From an uncultured Pirellulaceae bacterium (GTDB lineage Bacteria > Planctomycetota > Planctomycetia > Pirellulales > Pirellulaceae), in the NCBI GenBank assembly GCA_947258905.1, contig CAMYKF010000650.1, positions 1 to 10,077 on the forward strand: 10,077 nt of DNA, written 5' to 3'. The notes under the pieces were generated by a model, which was not told the DNA's origin, did not search any database, and worked only from the letters and a program-made list of their open reading frames with translations. The position numbers and the translations under genes are program-made. Positions 1 through 6,547 of the stretch are shown piece by piece. How positions within the stretch are numbered: the stretch's first letter is position 1; the number at the start of each line of letters is the position of its first letter.

Positions 1-237
1 CGCTTTGATCCCGATCAAGGCATTGTGCGGGCCGATCCGGCAGGCGGACAATTGCGTTCTGGCGTCGCCGATCTGACGACCGAGCGACTGGAAAACAAAC
101 ATGTCGAGTTCTTTGACCAGCGCAATCCCGGACACCGCCGTGGCGACGAACTCTGTTGCATCGCGCCGATCACGCGGGAGAATTTCAAACCCGGGGCGTA
201 TCGGGTGATCGGCGAGCAAACGGCGGTTCGCCTATGA
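1..237 (+). CDS. 3' end of an unrecognised protein (partial)
   Basis: The reading frame is open from the first base of the window to the TGA at 235-237 and gives 78 C-terminal residues; the start lies off the left edge. The fragment is hydrophilic, with no membrane segment, and contains a Cys pair (ELCCIAPI) followed by a Gly/Arg-containing tail ending TAVRL. I do not recognise the family. The frame is supported as a gene because its stop overlaps the start of the next gene (ATGA at 234-237), an arrangement typical of translational coupling. A role connected with the GH3 enzyme downstream is therefore likely, but nothing in the fragment says which. An internal GTG at 25 could be mistaken for a start, but the frame continues upstream of it. 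Confidence 0.6.
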   Translation, partial: RFDPDQGIVRADPAGGQLRSGVADLTTERLENKHVEFFDQRNPGHRRGDELCCIAPITRENFKPGAYRVIGEQTAVRL

Positions 238-1916
238 GTTGGCCCGCGAATGCGATCAATACCGCGTGGATGTGGAGCGTACAGCCCGAGTCGAGACGGT
301 TCCGCATGGCAACTCGTGACGTTGCCCAAACACAGTGGACATTGCTGCAGAAAATGTTGACGGCTAATGCCGGCACGGAATTCGGATCGCGTCATCGGAT
401 TCGGGATATTGCCAGTTACGACGACTTCGCGCGGCGCGTTCCCGTCTTAACCTGCGATGATCTGCGACCGTACATCGAGCGGATTTGTGAGGGCCAAAAA
501 AATGTACTGACCGCCGAGGACGTGTTGCTGCTGGAGCCGACCAGCGGCTCCAGCGGCGGACGGAAACTGATTCCCTACACACATTCGCTGCGCCGGCAGA
601 TGCAACGCGCGGTATCGGCCTGGATTGCCAATCTGTTTGCAAGTCGACCGGCGGTGCGACGTGGCAAGGCCTACTGGTCCATTTCGCCGGCGATCGGCCA
701 TGGCGAAATGACGGAAGGAGGCATCCGCGTCGGCTTTGCCGACGACACCGAGTATCTGACGGGAGTTCAGCGTGCGGCCGTGCGCCGCGTGCTGGCCGTG
801 CCGCCCGAAGTCGCAAGGACGAAGCCCGTTTCGGAATTTCGATACCGGACTGTGCTGGGTTTGCTGAGCGCCGGCGATCTGTCACTCGTTTCGATCTGGA
901 GTCCGACGTTCTTGCTGTCCCTGATCGAAGAACTGGCCGAGTCCACGGAACGACTCACGCAGGATCTGGGCAAGATGAATGCCCAGCGTGCGCAGACGGT
1001 GTCGGCGATATTGCAAACGCGGCAACCGCTGCACAAAAAGCTTGCGGAACTGTGGCCCTCGCTGGCACTGATCAGTTGCTGGGCCGACGGATGTGCAGCA
1101 GATTATGTGGACCAGTTGCAACAGCTGTTTCCGGCAGTGGAAATCCAGCCCAAGGGACTGTTGGCCACTGAGGCGTTTGTGTCGTTTCCCCTCGCGGACC
1201 GCGGGGGCAGCGCACTGGCCATTCGGTCGCACTTCCTTGAATTCGTTCCGCAAGGCACGGCCGTTGATGGCATTGTTCGTGCTCATGAATTGCAGGTCGG
1301 GCACCAGTACGCCCCCGTCGTAACTACCGGCGGTGGCCTGTACCGTTACCGCATGAACGACATGGTCGAGGTCGTGGACCTGGAAAATGATTGCCCGCTG
1401 ATTCGATTCGTCGGTCGGGACGGCAGTTCGTTTGATCTGGTTGGCGAAAAGCTGGATGAAGCCCTGGTTAGCGAGGCAATTCAATTTGCTTGCCAGACGA
1501 TTCCACAATCGCGGTCCTGTGCGCTGCTGGTACCACAATCGTCGACACCCGCCAAATACACTCTGTTTCTGCAATTCGACGCCGTTTCCGCCATCGACCA
1601 CTCTGAATTGTCAGCGTCGCTCAACGGTTTCCTGGATCGCAATCCGCACTATCGACTGGCACGGGAACTGGGCCAGCTGGCCCCGACGGAGACCGTGATT
1701 GTCGGTGAGGAATTCGGCTCGTTGTGGAGTGTTTACGAACAGGCCGCTGTCGATAGTGGCATCAAGCGGGGTGACGTTAAGCCAACGGTGATGTGTACGA
1801 ATCAAGCGGTAGCGGATCGATTCCGGGAACTGTTATCGGCCCGGCAAGCAGAGCGAAAGTTGCAAACGCAGATGGCCGCGAGACGGGGAGATTCGGGAAG
1901 CAGCGAAATCACTTGA
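234..1916 (+). CDS. GH3 family acyl-adenylate/amido synthetase-like protein
   Basis: This is a 560-residue protein, the usual size for GH3 (auxin-responsive promoter family) enzymes. Plant members such as JAR1 adenylate a carboxylic acid with ATP and transfer the acyl group to an amino acid; bacterial substrates are mostly unknown. The family's nucleotide-binding landmarks are visible in order: the Ser/Gly-rich loop LEPTSGSSGGRK at residues 100-111, LATEAF at 310-315, GGLYRYRMND at 367-376, and FVGRDGSSFDLVGEKLDE at 392-409, with its Arg and the closing E-K-x-x-E. There is no signal peptide, so it should act in the cytoplasm. I chose the ATG at 234 because it overlaps the stop of the preceding gene by 4 bp and gives a sensible N-terminus. 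The same frame stays open upstream to 156, but that stretch lies inside the preceding gene. Substrate and pathway cannot be inferred. The family call is firm; the exact reaction is not. Confidence 0.93.
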   Translation: MSWPANAINTAWMWSVQPESRRFRMATRDVAQTQWTLLQKMLTANAGTEFGSRHRIRDIASYDDFARRVPVLTCDDLRPYIERICEGQKNVLTAEDVLLLEPTSGSSGGRKLIPYTHSLRRQMQRAVSAWIANLFASRPAVRRGKAYWSISPAIGHGEMTEGGIRVGFADDTEYLTGVQRAAVRRVLAVPPEVARTKPVSEFRYRTVLGLLSAGDLSLVSIWSPTFLLSLIEELAESTERLTQDLGKMNAQRAQTVSAILQTRQPLHKKLAELWPSLALISCWADGCAADYVDQLQQLFPAVEIQPKGLLATEAFVSFPLADRGGSALAIRSHFLEFVPQGTAVDGIVRAHELQVGHQYAPVVTTGGGLYRYRMNDMVEVVDLENDCPLIRFVGRDGSSFDLVGEKLDEALVSEAIQFACQTIPQSRSCALLVPQSSTPAKYTLFLQFDAVSAIDHSELSASLNGFLDRNPHYRLARELGQLAPTETVIVGEEFGSLWSVYEQAAVDSGIKRGDVKPTVMCTNQAVADRFRELLSARQAERKLQTQMAARRGDSGSSEIT

Positions 1917-1923
1917 ACAGGGA

Positions 1924-1994
1924 AGGTCGCTATTGTCCCGCGACCTGGTCGTAGGTAATTGGCGTGGCCCTGAGCTCGCCGGGCTTTTGTTTTT
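1924..1994 (+). terminator. Candidate transcription terminator after the GH3 gene
   Basis: Seven bases after the GH3 stop codon is a perfect 7-bp stem (AGGTCGC at 1924-1930 pairing with GCGACCT at 1940-1946, 9-nt loop), but no T-run follows it. About 20 bases further, a short GCCC/GGGC stem (1967-1970 with 1981-1984) leads directly into TTTTGTTTTT (1985-1994). The second stem is only 4 bp with a 10-nt loop, so this is a weak intrinsic terminator at best. It lies where one is expected, between the GH3 unit and the independent sigma-factor operon. Confidence 0.3.
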
Positions 1995-2288
1995 GCGTGG
2001 AGCAGGTTTCTTGCGTGGTTTCTGCAAAGGATCACGTGCCTCGCGAACCTGATGGATTCTCTGCAGGGCCTGATTGATTTGGGCGCGATGGTCTTTGCTC
2101 ACAAAAACGACTCCGGCACGGACCAGGCAGTGAGAGATGCCGATTTTGGACGGGTTGCTGCAGGGCGTCAACAACTTGCCCGCCGCGGCCAGCCGGAAAA
2201 AAACGATGGCTTTCATCACTCAACCAGGGAAGCAACGCGGCAATTCGTCGCTTTGCCGCAATCTTGCGGATTTCCGGAAATTGCCTTT

Positions 2289-2311
2289 AACCCTGACTGT
2301 TTCCGATCGTC
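2289..2311 (+). promoter_or_regulatory. Possible ECF-type promoter of the sigma-factor operon
   Basis: AACC (2289-2292) and CGTC (2308-2311) are separated by 15 bases. This resembles the AAC-containing -35 and CGTC -10 elements recognised by many ECF sigma factors. Transcription would start near 2318, leaving a leader of about 50 nt before the preferred TTG start of the sigma gene. Because ECF genes commonly autoregulate, a self-recognised promoter here makes sense. The motifs are short and could occur by chance. Confidence 0.3.
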
Positions 2312-2355
2312 TGTTGTTTTAGAGTGGCAAGTCGAAACACGTCGTCGTGCTGGAC

Positions 2356-2360
2356 AAGGG
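2356..2360 (+). promoter_or_regulatory. Ribosome binding site deciding the sigma-factor start
   Basis: AAGGG lies 8 bases upstream of the TTG at 2369. The alternative in-frame GTG at 2324 has no purine-rich Shine-Dalgarno sequence ahead of it and would add 15 residues that precede the normal start of sigma region 2. This site is why the TTG is preferred. Confidence 0.5.
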
Positions 2361-2368
2361 CCCGTATT

Positions 2369-2875
2369 TTGACGGTCGATTTTGCAGAGCATTACCGTTC
2401 GCTGTTGCGATTTGCCCTCAGCCTGACAGGTTGCCATGCCGCTGCTGAAGACCTTGCGCAGGAGGCCATGTTGCGCGCCGTCAAACAACAGCAAAAACTG
2501 AGTGAGGTTGAAAATCCACGAGCCTGGCTATTCACAGTGGCCGCCAATCTGTGGTGCGACCAGTGTCGACGACAGCAGCGGCGACCTACCAGCCAGCCAC
2601 TGCACCTGGTGGCGGAACCAGCAACCACCGGGTGGGCCGAAACAGAGAATCGTGAATATTTGGCTCGGGTGATTGAGTCCTTTCAGGAATTGCCCGAACT
2701 GCAACGCAAGGTGTTGTATTTGAGAACTGTCGAGCAATTTTCGTTGGCCGAGATTGCCCAGATTGCAGAGACCACCGTTAACAGCGTCAAAGTCAGCTTG
2801 AGCCTGGCTCGCAAACGTCTTCGCCAAAAGTTCGCAACCCCGCAACAAACAGCAAACCGGGAACTCAAATCGTGA
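2369..2875 (+). CDS. ECF-type RNA polymerase sigma factor
   Basis: The protein has 168 residues from the TTG start, or 183 from a GTG at 2324. It has the compact two-domain layout of extracytoplasmic-function sigma-70 factors. Region 2 spans about residues 5-71, including EDLAQEAMLRAV at 27-38 (core binding) and NPRAWLFTVAANL at 49-61 (-10 recognition). Region 4 spans about 100-155, with LPELQRKVLYLRTVEQFS followed by a helix-turn-helix (LAEIAQIAETTVNSVKVSL) that reads the -35 element. It directs core RNA polymerase to a dedicated regulon. The stop overlaps the GTG start of the anti-sigma gene (GTGA at 2872-2875), so the two are translationally coupled, which is typical of a sigma/anti-sigma pair. 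The start is uncertain; the function is clear. Confidence 0.93.
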   Translation: MTVDFAEHYRSLLRFALSLTGCHAAAEDLAQEAMLRAVKQQQKLSEVENPRAWLFTVAANLWCDQCRRQQRRPTSQPLHLVAEPATTGWAETENREYLARVIESFQELPELQRKVLYLRTVEQFSLAEIAQIAETTVNSVKVSLSLARKRLRQKFATPQQTANRELKS

Positions 2876-3417
2876 CTGATCCCCTGCCCTGCCAACTGAT
2901 CGAAGACTATCACGATGGCTTGCTGGATGATCAATCGGTCGAGTTGTTCCAGGACCACTTGGCAACCTGCTCGGAATGCCAGGTGGAACTGGCCACGCTG
3001 CAGAAATTAGAAGCCGACGTAGCGGCCGCATGGCAACGCGTCGAATTGCCGGACGACCAACTCGAGTTGTCCGACCGAACAGCACCCTCTTTTTCCGCAG
3101 CCACATCGTTGTGGCGAGTCGCGGCAGCGATTGTCGTGCTGGCCAGTATTGCCGCGTTAATTTGGCAAGGTATGGACCGGCAACCTGTCGTTGAACTGCC
3201 TGAATCGCGCGGAGCAGCGCAGGAATCGCACGAAACCGAACCGGTCGATCATCGCGAACCTGCCAAACCAGTTGCCATCGTCAAGTCGCGGCCCATGTTT
3301 GCCGTAGCCACGTTTCCCGATAACGCCTTTGCCGAAGTGGTGGACTCCACACCCGAGTTGACGGTCTATTCGGTGATTCCCCAAAACACTTTTTCCCGTT
3401 CCAGCGAGGAGCCGTAA
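2872..3417 (+). CDS. Transmembrane anti-sigma factor with zinc-binding (ZAS-like) N-terminus
   Basis: This 181-residue protein starts with GTG inside the sigma gene's last codons. The N-terminal domain has the zinc-associated anti-sigma signature HX3CX2C (H29, C33, C36) within a helical segment that starts PCQLIEDYHDGLLDDQS. In the family, this domain grips the sigma factor in the cytoplasm. A single hydrophobic helix at about residues 80-98 follows, beginning LWRVAAAIVVL, and is flanked by charged or polar residues, so the remaining 80 residues should lie outside the inner membrane. This outer part has an acidic/His-rich linker (about 110-130) and then a short hydrophobic block (FAVATFPDNAFAEVV, TVYSVIP) that could be a docking site. 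The next gene overlaps its stop, so that product is a natural candidate partner. Family identity rests on motif, topology and position; the sequence is otherwise divergent, as is usual for anti-sigma factors. Confidence 0.85.
   Translation: MTDPLPCQLIEDYHDGLLDDQSVELFQDHLATCSECQVELATLQKLEADVAAAWQRVELPDDQLELSDRTAPSFSAATSLWRVAAAIVVLASIAALIWQGMDRQPVVELPESRGAAQESHETEPVDHREPAKPVAIVKSRPMFAVATFPDNAFAEVVDSTPELTVYSVIPQNTFSRSSEEP
3406..3411 (+). promoter_or_regulatory. Strong ribosome binding site for the exported secretin-N protein
   Basis: GAGGAG lies 5 bases ahead of the ATG at 3417, still inside the anti-sigma coding region. The ATG shares its A with the preceding TAA stop (TAATG). This fixes the start of the third operon gene and suggests efficient coupled translation. 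Confidence 0.6.
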
Positions 3418-4493
3418 TGAAGTCCCTTCAACTAGCAACCGCAATATTTCTGATGGTCAGTGCCGGGTCACTAAATAGCCTGAATGCCCAGCAACCTGAC
3501 CAGACTGCCGATGACCCGGTGGTGGCGGTGTTCTCGCTGCAACATGCCCGGGCATTCGATGTGGCGAACAGCGTCAACGAAGCCGTAAAAGGAATTTCGG
3601 CCGCTCGCGCGATATCCGACAACAACACCAATTCGGTTATCGTTTCAGGCCACCCCGCTGAGGTTCAGCAGATGGCCGATCTGATCAAATCACTGGACGT
3701 GCCGGCGCGTCGTGGAGTTGGGGATGCCGGAGCGGTTGAATTCCGCGTTTATAGCCTGAGTCACTGTGATGCCGAGGCAGCGCATGATGTGGCCAGTTCT
3801 CTGTTTGCGGGCACACAGGGACTGTTACTGGATGTGGATCGAAAGACAAATAGTCTTTACGCAAAGGGCTTGCCCGACGATCTGGACATACTGCAAGAGT
3901 TGCTCGGGAAACTGGACGAAGAAATCGCGGAAGCGACCTCTGAGTCAAGACACAATAGCGTCTACGTGTCATTGACCCTGGTCGTGGAAACTTCCGGAAT
4001 GTCGCCGGAGGTTCAGGCAGAATTCAAGCCGCTGGATACCGCGACCAGCTCGTTGCTGGAGACGGCTGCCGAGCGGGGCCTGCTTTCGTTTGAGGCTCCC
4101 AAAGTGGTAACCCGCGCCGTCACGCATGTGCGCTGCGATACGCCTGATAATGATCCACAGGAAGAAAACCGACGTCAGGGCGGTCGATTTGAGAACGTCA
4201 GCGAAGCGGCAGCGGCGGGGTACAAGGTGGTTCAGAATGGAATTCTCAGGCAACTTGAAAATGGCGATTTTCTACTCGACACCTCGATTACCATTCAGGT
4301 TACGGAAACAGGGTGGGTTGAAGCAGGAGAAGGCGGAGGCTTTGGCGGCGATGGCGGCGCATCTCGTCGGGCAAATAAGTCGTTGATCAACTCGGAGATT
4401 GTGGTCTCCCTTGATCACCCCGTGTTGCTGAGTTTTTCGGCCGTCAAAAACGTCGACTCGGCGTTGATCGTAAAACTCGTCGAAGCGGATTAG
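3417..4493 (+). CDS. Exported protein with two secretin N-type domains, third gene of the sigma operon
   Basis: This is a 358-residue protein with a signal peptide (residues 1-24, hydrophobic core ATAIFLMVSAG, likely cleavage LNA|QQ), so it is exported. Two similar domains follow: about 36-97 (VFSLQHARAFDVANSV ... NTNSVIVSGHPAEVQQM ... IKSLDVP) and about 107-170 (RVYSLSHCDAEAAHDV ... KTNSLYAKGLPDDLDIL ... LGKLDEE). Both match the pattern of secretin N1/N2-type domains of type II/III secretion and pilus secretins: a strand, a helix, a TNS-x-x-x-x-G strand, then a helix ending near LD. The rest (about 182-358) is strand-rich. It contains APKVVTRA (227-234), a Gly-rich loop at about 304-314 and a strand-forming tail, loosely recalling the start of a secretin beta domain, but it is too short for a normal pore. 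Genetic coupling suggests it is the sensor or regulated partner of the sigma/anti-sigma pair. Whether it forms a ring is unknown. Confidence 0.8.
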   Translation: MKSLQLATAIFLMVSAGSLNSLNAQQPDQTADDPVVAVFSLQHARAFDVANSVNEAVKGISAARAISDNNTNSVIVSGHPAEVQQMADLIKSLDVPARRGVGDAGAVEFRVYSLSHCDAEAAHDVASSLFAGTQGLLLDVDRKTNSLYAKGLPDDLDILQELLGKLDEEIAEATSESRHNSVYVSLTLVVETSGMSPEVQAEFKPLDTATSSLLETAAERGLLSFEAPKVVTRAVTHVRCDTPDNDPQEENRRQGGRFENVSEAAAAGYKVVQNGILRQLENGDFLLDTSITIQVTETGWVEAGEGGGFGGDGGASRRANKSLINSEIVVSLDHPVLLSFSAVKNVDSALIVKLVEAD

Positions 4494-4688
4494 TAGATAA
4501 GTCCTCGCCGGAATCGGAGCGCCCTGTACCCGGCAGACCAGACCACCTGTTTTTAGCGGCTGGGCGCGAGCCCTCCGGTCTTGAATCATACGGGATAAAC
4601 CGGAGGGCTTGCGCCCTTCCGCTGTGATTTCCTTGCCCCGATGGTGAATCCTGTACAACTGCGGCAACTTGATCAGCTATTACTGCTT
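4494..4688. other. Convergent intergenic region holding a large inverted repeat
   Basis: This spacer of about 195 bp lies between the 3' ends of two convergent transcription units. Apart from the inverted repeat at 4555-4623, I see no gene, no classical terminator with a T-run after a stem, and no promoter. Confidence 0.6.
4555..4623. repeat. Large imperfect inverted repeat, REP-like
   Basis: The left arm (4555-4578) and right arm (4600-4623) are 24 nt each around a 21-nt loop. The inner 17 bases pair with one mismatch on DNA: GGGCGCGAGCCCTCCGG against the complement of CCGGAGGGCTTGCGCCC, a G-T pair that would still wobble in RNA. After a two-base mismatch, AGCGG pairs with CCGCT. Each arm can also fold alone: GGGC-GCGA-GCCC on the left and GGGC-TTGC-GCCC on the right, the latter extendable to about 7 bp. 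No T-run follows on either strand, so it is not a standard intrinsic terminator. Its position between convergent 3' ends fits a REP-like dispersed repeat or a structural mRNA end protecting both transcripts. Confidence 0.85.
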
Positions 4689-6518
4689 TTACTCTTTCTC
4701 GAACACGATGTCGTCGAGATAAAACTCAAGCGGTTTGCCCTGACCGGCCAGGGTCCAGTAGAAACCGGTCTTGATACGTGCGAGATTCAGATCGGCAAGG
4801 TCGATGGAAATCTGTTGCCATTCGGTGGTCAACGTGATTTCATCGGTCTCCTTTTTGCCGGTGTCAAAGTACGTCTTGTCGCGACCCAGCAAACCGAATC
4901 CAAATTTCATCTTTTCTCCGCCCTCTGCGCCACGGACCCAAAAGGTCAGTTTGGTGGCTCCGCTCAGATCAAAACCGCCGGGCTTGTCGCCCCAGTCGTC
5001 CGGCGGGTTCTGCCATACGACACCACCCCAGTTGCCGCCGCTTGAATAACCGAACTTCAGGCAGTGTTCGCCCCCGTGCGGATTGTCCTTGCACCGATCA
5101 TCCAGCGAAATCGCGTTGGTGCTGCCCATCCATCCGGAAGGTGCAAATGCGGTCGATGAATCCGGTTCGTCATAGACGACCATTGGCAATTCGGTTTCAG
5201 CACCCTGCGGAGATTCTTCTTGTGGCGATCTGACGCGAAACGGCACATTGGCCACCGCTGCGCCACCACTGCCGTCACCCACGTAAGCATACACGCGGTA
5301 GAGTCCCGGATCTTCCGGTGCCTTGATCGTCGCACCATCCTCATTCGCTTTTTGAATCAATTCCGGAAACGATGGCGGCGTTTCCTGAAAATCGCCGCCG
5401 GTTACCATCGAAGCGGCATTGGCCATCAATACCCAGTCCACATTGATCTTCTGGCCTTCCGGGTCGGAAGCCAGGAATGAAATGCTCACCTCCGCACCCG
5501 GGGCAACTTCGTTTTTGCCACGCAGGAGAAGTTCATCGATTCGCGGACACAGATTTTCCGGCGGTTTGCCTGACCACAATTCGGTCAGGGTATCGACGGC
5601 CGCCGTCTTGCGCTCGTCCTGCAAAAACATGCCGAACCAGGTGGCCGTTGCTTCCTGCTTGTGGCCCCACAGAAATGCATACGAACCGAGACAAAGTTTG
5701 CTGTCGGCTTTCAATGCGGTCCACGAAAGCCGGTACAGTTCGGCTTTCTCGGTACTGGTGAATTCACGAACGGCACCTGTGTTGTCCTGACCGACTTCCC
5801 ACGGGCCATGCGGTCCGAACTCGGTCACGATGTATGGTTTGGTTCCGCCAGCCGCCCGATAACGATCGGGAAGCGAAGTCGTTCCGCCGTACGAGTTAAT
5901 CCCGATAATATCGATGCCGGGACAACGCTGGTGAATCGACTGCACCTTGTCGTCGCCGATTTCCGCGATCACCGTCATCACCGGATGATGGGGATCTTCC
6001 TGCTTGACGAGTTGGGCAAGGTGCTCGATGTGAGTCCAGATCGCGGTGTTGCTACCGTCTCCTTCCATTTCGTTGCCGATCCCCCAAACCAGAATGGCCG
6101 GATGATCCTTGAAGCGGCGGACATGCTGCAGCGTCAGTTCAACTTGCCGCGCCACGGCCTGGTCATCGGCGTAATCGAGTTTTCCGTGTCGTTCATGTTC
6201 GAGCCAGATGCCAAAGGCGACGCTAACGCCATTGCGATGGGCTTCGTCCAGCCGAGCCATGGTTTCGGCCACGTCGTCGACTCCCCAGGTACGATTCGAA
6301 TTGCCACCCAGGCTGGCAAGTGTTTCCAGTGAACCTGGTCCTCCAGCTCCATGGATGTAATACGGCTCGCCATCCCTGAGCAATTGCCACGATCCGTCGT
6401 CATTCTGGTTCAACGTTACCGGTACCGGCTGGGCTTGCAGATGATCGAGCGCCGCGCACAGGACGACTCCGATCAACAACAAGGCGGACAACAGTTTGGG
6501 AGTTCGGGAATGGAGCAT
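4689..6518 (-). CDS. Secreted glycoside hydrolase, clan GH-A (GH2/GH5-like), with C-terminal carbohydrate-binding-like domain
   Basis: This is a 609-residue protein. The chosen start (ATG at 6518) gives a clear signal peptide: basic N-terminus, hydrophobic core LLSALLLIGVVLCAAL, likely cleavage LQA|QP after residue 29. The frame continues upstream to 6740, but that part lies in the neighbouring gene and would bury the signal peptide. The TIM-barrel domain covers about residues 35-320. It carries WGIGNEME (N149, E150: the Asn-Glu acid/base of clan GH-A) and YIVTEFGP (E233: nucleophile), 83 residues apart. A SYAFLWGHKQEATATWFGMF block (279-298) follows. Residues about 326-431 look like an Ig/PKD-type domain (VSISFLASDPEGQKINVDW, AYVGDGSGG). 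Residues about 449-609 form a strand-rich carbohydrate-binding-like domain (GGFDLSGATKLTFWVRG, LEFYLDDIVFE). It should hydrolyse a glycan outside the cytoplasm by a retaining mechanism; the substrate is unknown. It lies 29 bp behind the large carbohydrate enzyme gene on the same strand. Confidence 0.88.
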   Translation of the reverse strand: MLHSRTPKLLSALLLIGVVLCAALDHLQAQPVPVTLNQNDDGSWQLLRDGEPYYIHGAGGPGSLETLASLGGNSNRTWGVDDVAETMARLDEAHRNGVSVAFGIWLEHERHGKLDYADDQAVARQVELTLQHVRRFKDHPAILVWGIGNEMEGDGSNTAIWTHIEHLAQLVKQEDPHHPVMTVIAEIGDDKVQSIHQRCPGIDIIGINSYGGTTSLPDRYRAAGGTKPYIVTEFGPHGPWEVGQDNTGAVREFTSTEKAELYRLSWTALKADSKLCLGSYAFLWGHKQEATATWFGMFLQDERKTAAVDTLTELWSGKPPENLCPRIDELLLRGKNEVAPGAEVSISFLASDPEGQKINVDWVLMANAASMVTGGDFQETPPSFPELIQKANEDGATIKAPEDPGLYRVYAYVGDGSGGAAVANVPFRVRSPQEESPQGAETELPMVVYDEPDSSTAFAPSGWMGSTNAISLDDRCKDNPHGGEHCLKFGYSSGGNWGGVVWQNPPDDWGDKPGGFDLSGATKLTFWVRGAEGGEKMKFGFGLLGRDKTYFDTGKKETDEITLTTEWQQISIDLADLNLARIKTGFYWTLAGQGKPLEFYLDDIVFEKE

Positions 6519-6547
6519 GGAAAATTTCCGTAGGGCGTTAGTCTGAA

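Larger units (their letters stand above)
1917..2368. other. Intergenic region of about 450 bp without a convincing gene
   Basis: This stretch separates the GH3 unit from the sigma-factor operon. It holds the possible terminator near its left end, and a 12-bp palindrome and an ECF-like promoter near its right end. The longest frames are a 128-codon minus-strand frame (1833-2219), which runs into the GH3 3' end, and a 106-codon plus-strand frame (2052-2372), which runs into the sigma gene. Neither has a clear ribosome binding site or a recognisable domain. The minus-strand product has a Lys/Arg/Pro-rich patch (KPRKKPAPRKNK) and could be a small basic protein or a decayed gene, but I cannot support it as a gene. 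I see no tRNA or riboswitch. Confidence 0.45.

Noticed and set aside
882..1601. A 239-codon minus-strand frame inside the GH3 gene
   Set aside because: It is antisense to conserved GH3 motifs, with no domain or ribosome binding site of its own.
1833..2219. A 128-codon minus-strand frame in the spacer after the GH3 gene, encoding a basic protein with a KPRKKPAPRKNK patch
   Set aside because: It has no clear ribosome binding site and no recognisable domain, and its last 84 bases lie antisense to the GH3 gene. It could be a small lineage-specific or decayed gene, but the sequence alone does not support it.
2276..2311. GGAAA (2276) with CGTC (2308) as an ECF promoter
   Set aside because: The spacing of about 28 bases is far too long for a -35/-10 pair; the AACC at 2289 fits much better.
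2052..2372. A 106-codon plus-strand frame upstream of the sigma gene
   Set aside because: It overlaps the likely promoter and the start of the sigma gene, lacks a family signature and has a composition like a chance frame.
4555..4623. Reading the large inverted repeat as an intrinsic terminator or a CRISPR unit
   Set aside because: No T-run follows the stem on either strand, and there is only one unit with no spacer-repeat periodicity.
5661..6332. A 223-codon plus-strand frame opposite the hydrolase gene
   Set aside because: It is antisense to the catalytic domain, which has clear clan GH-A motifs. Long antisense frames are expected in GC-rich genes.
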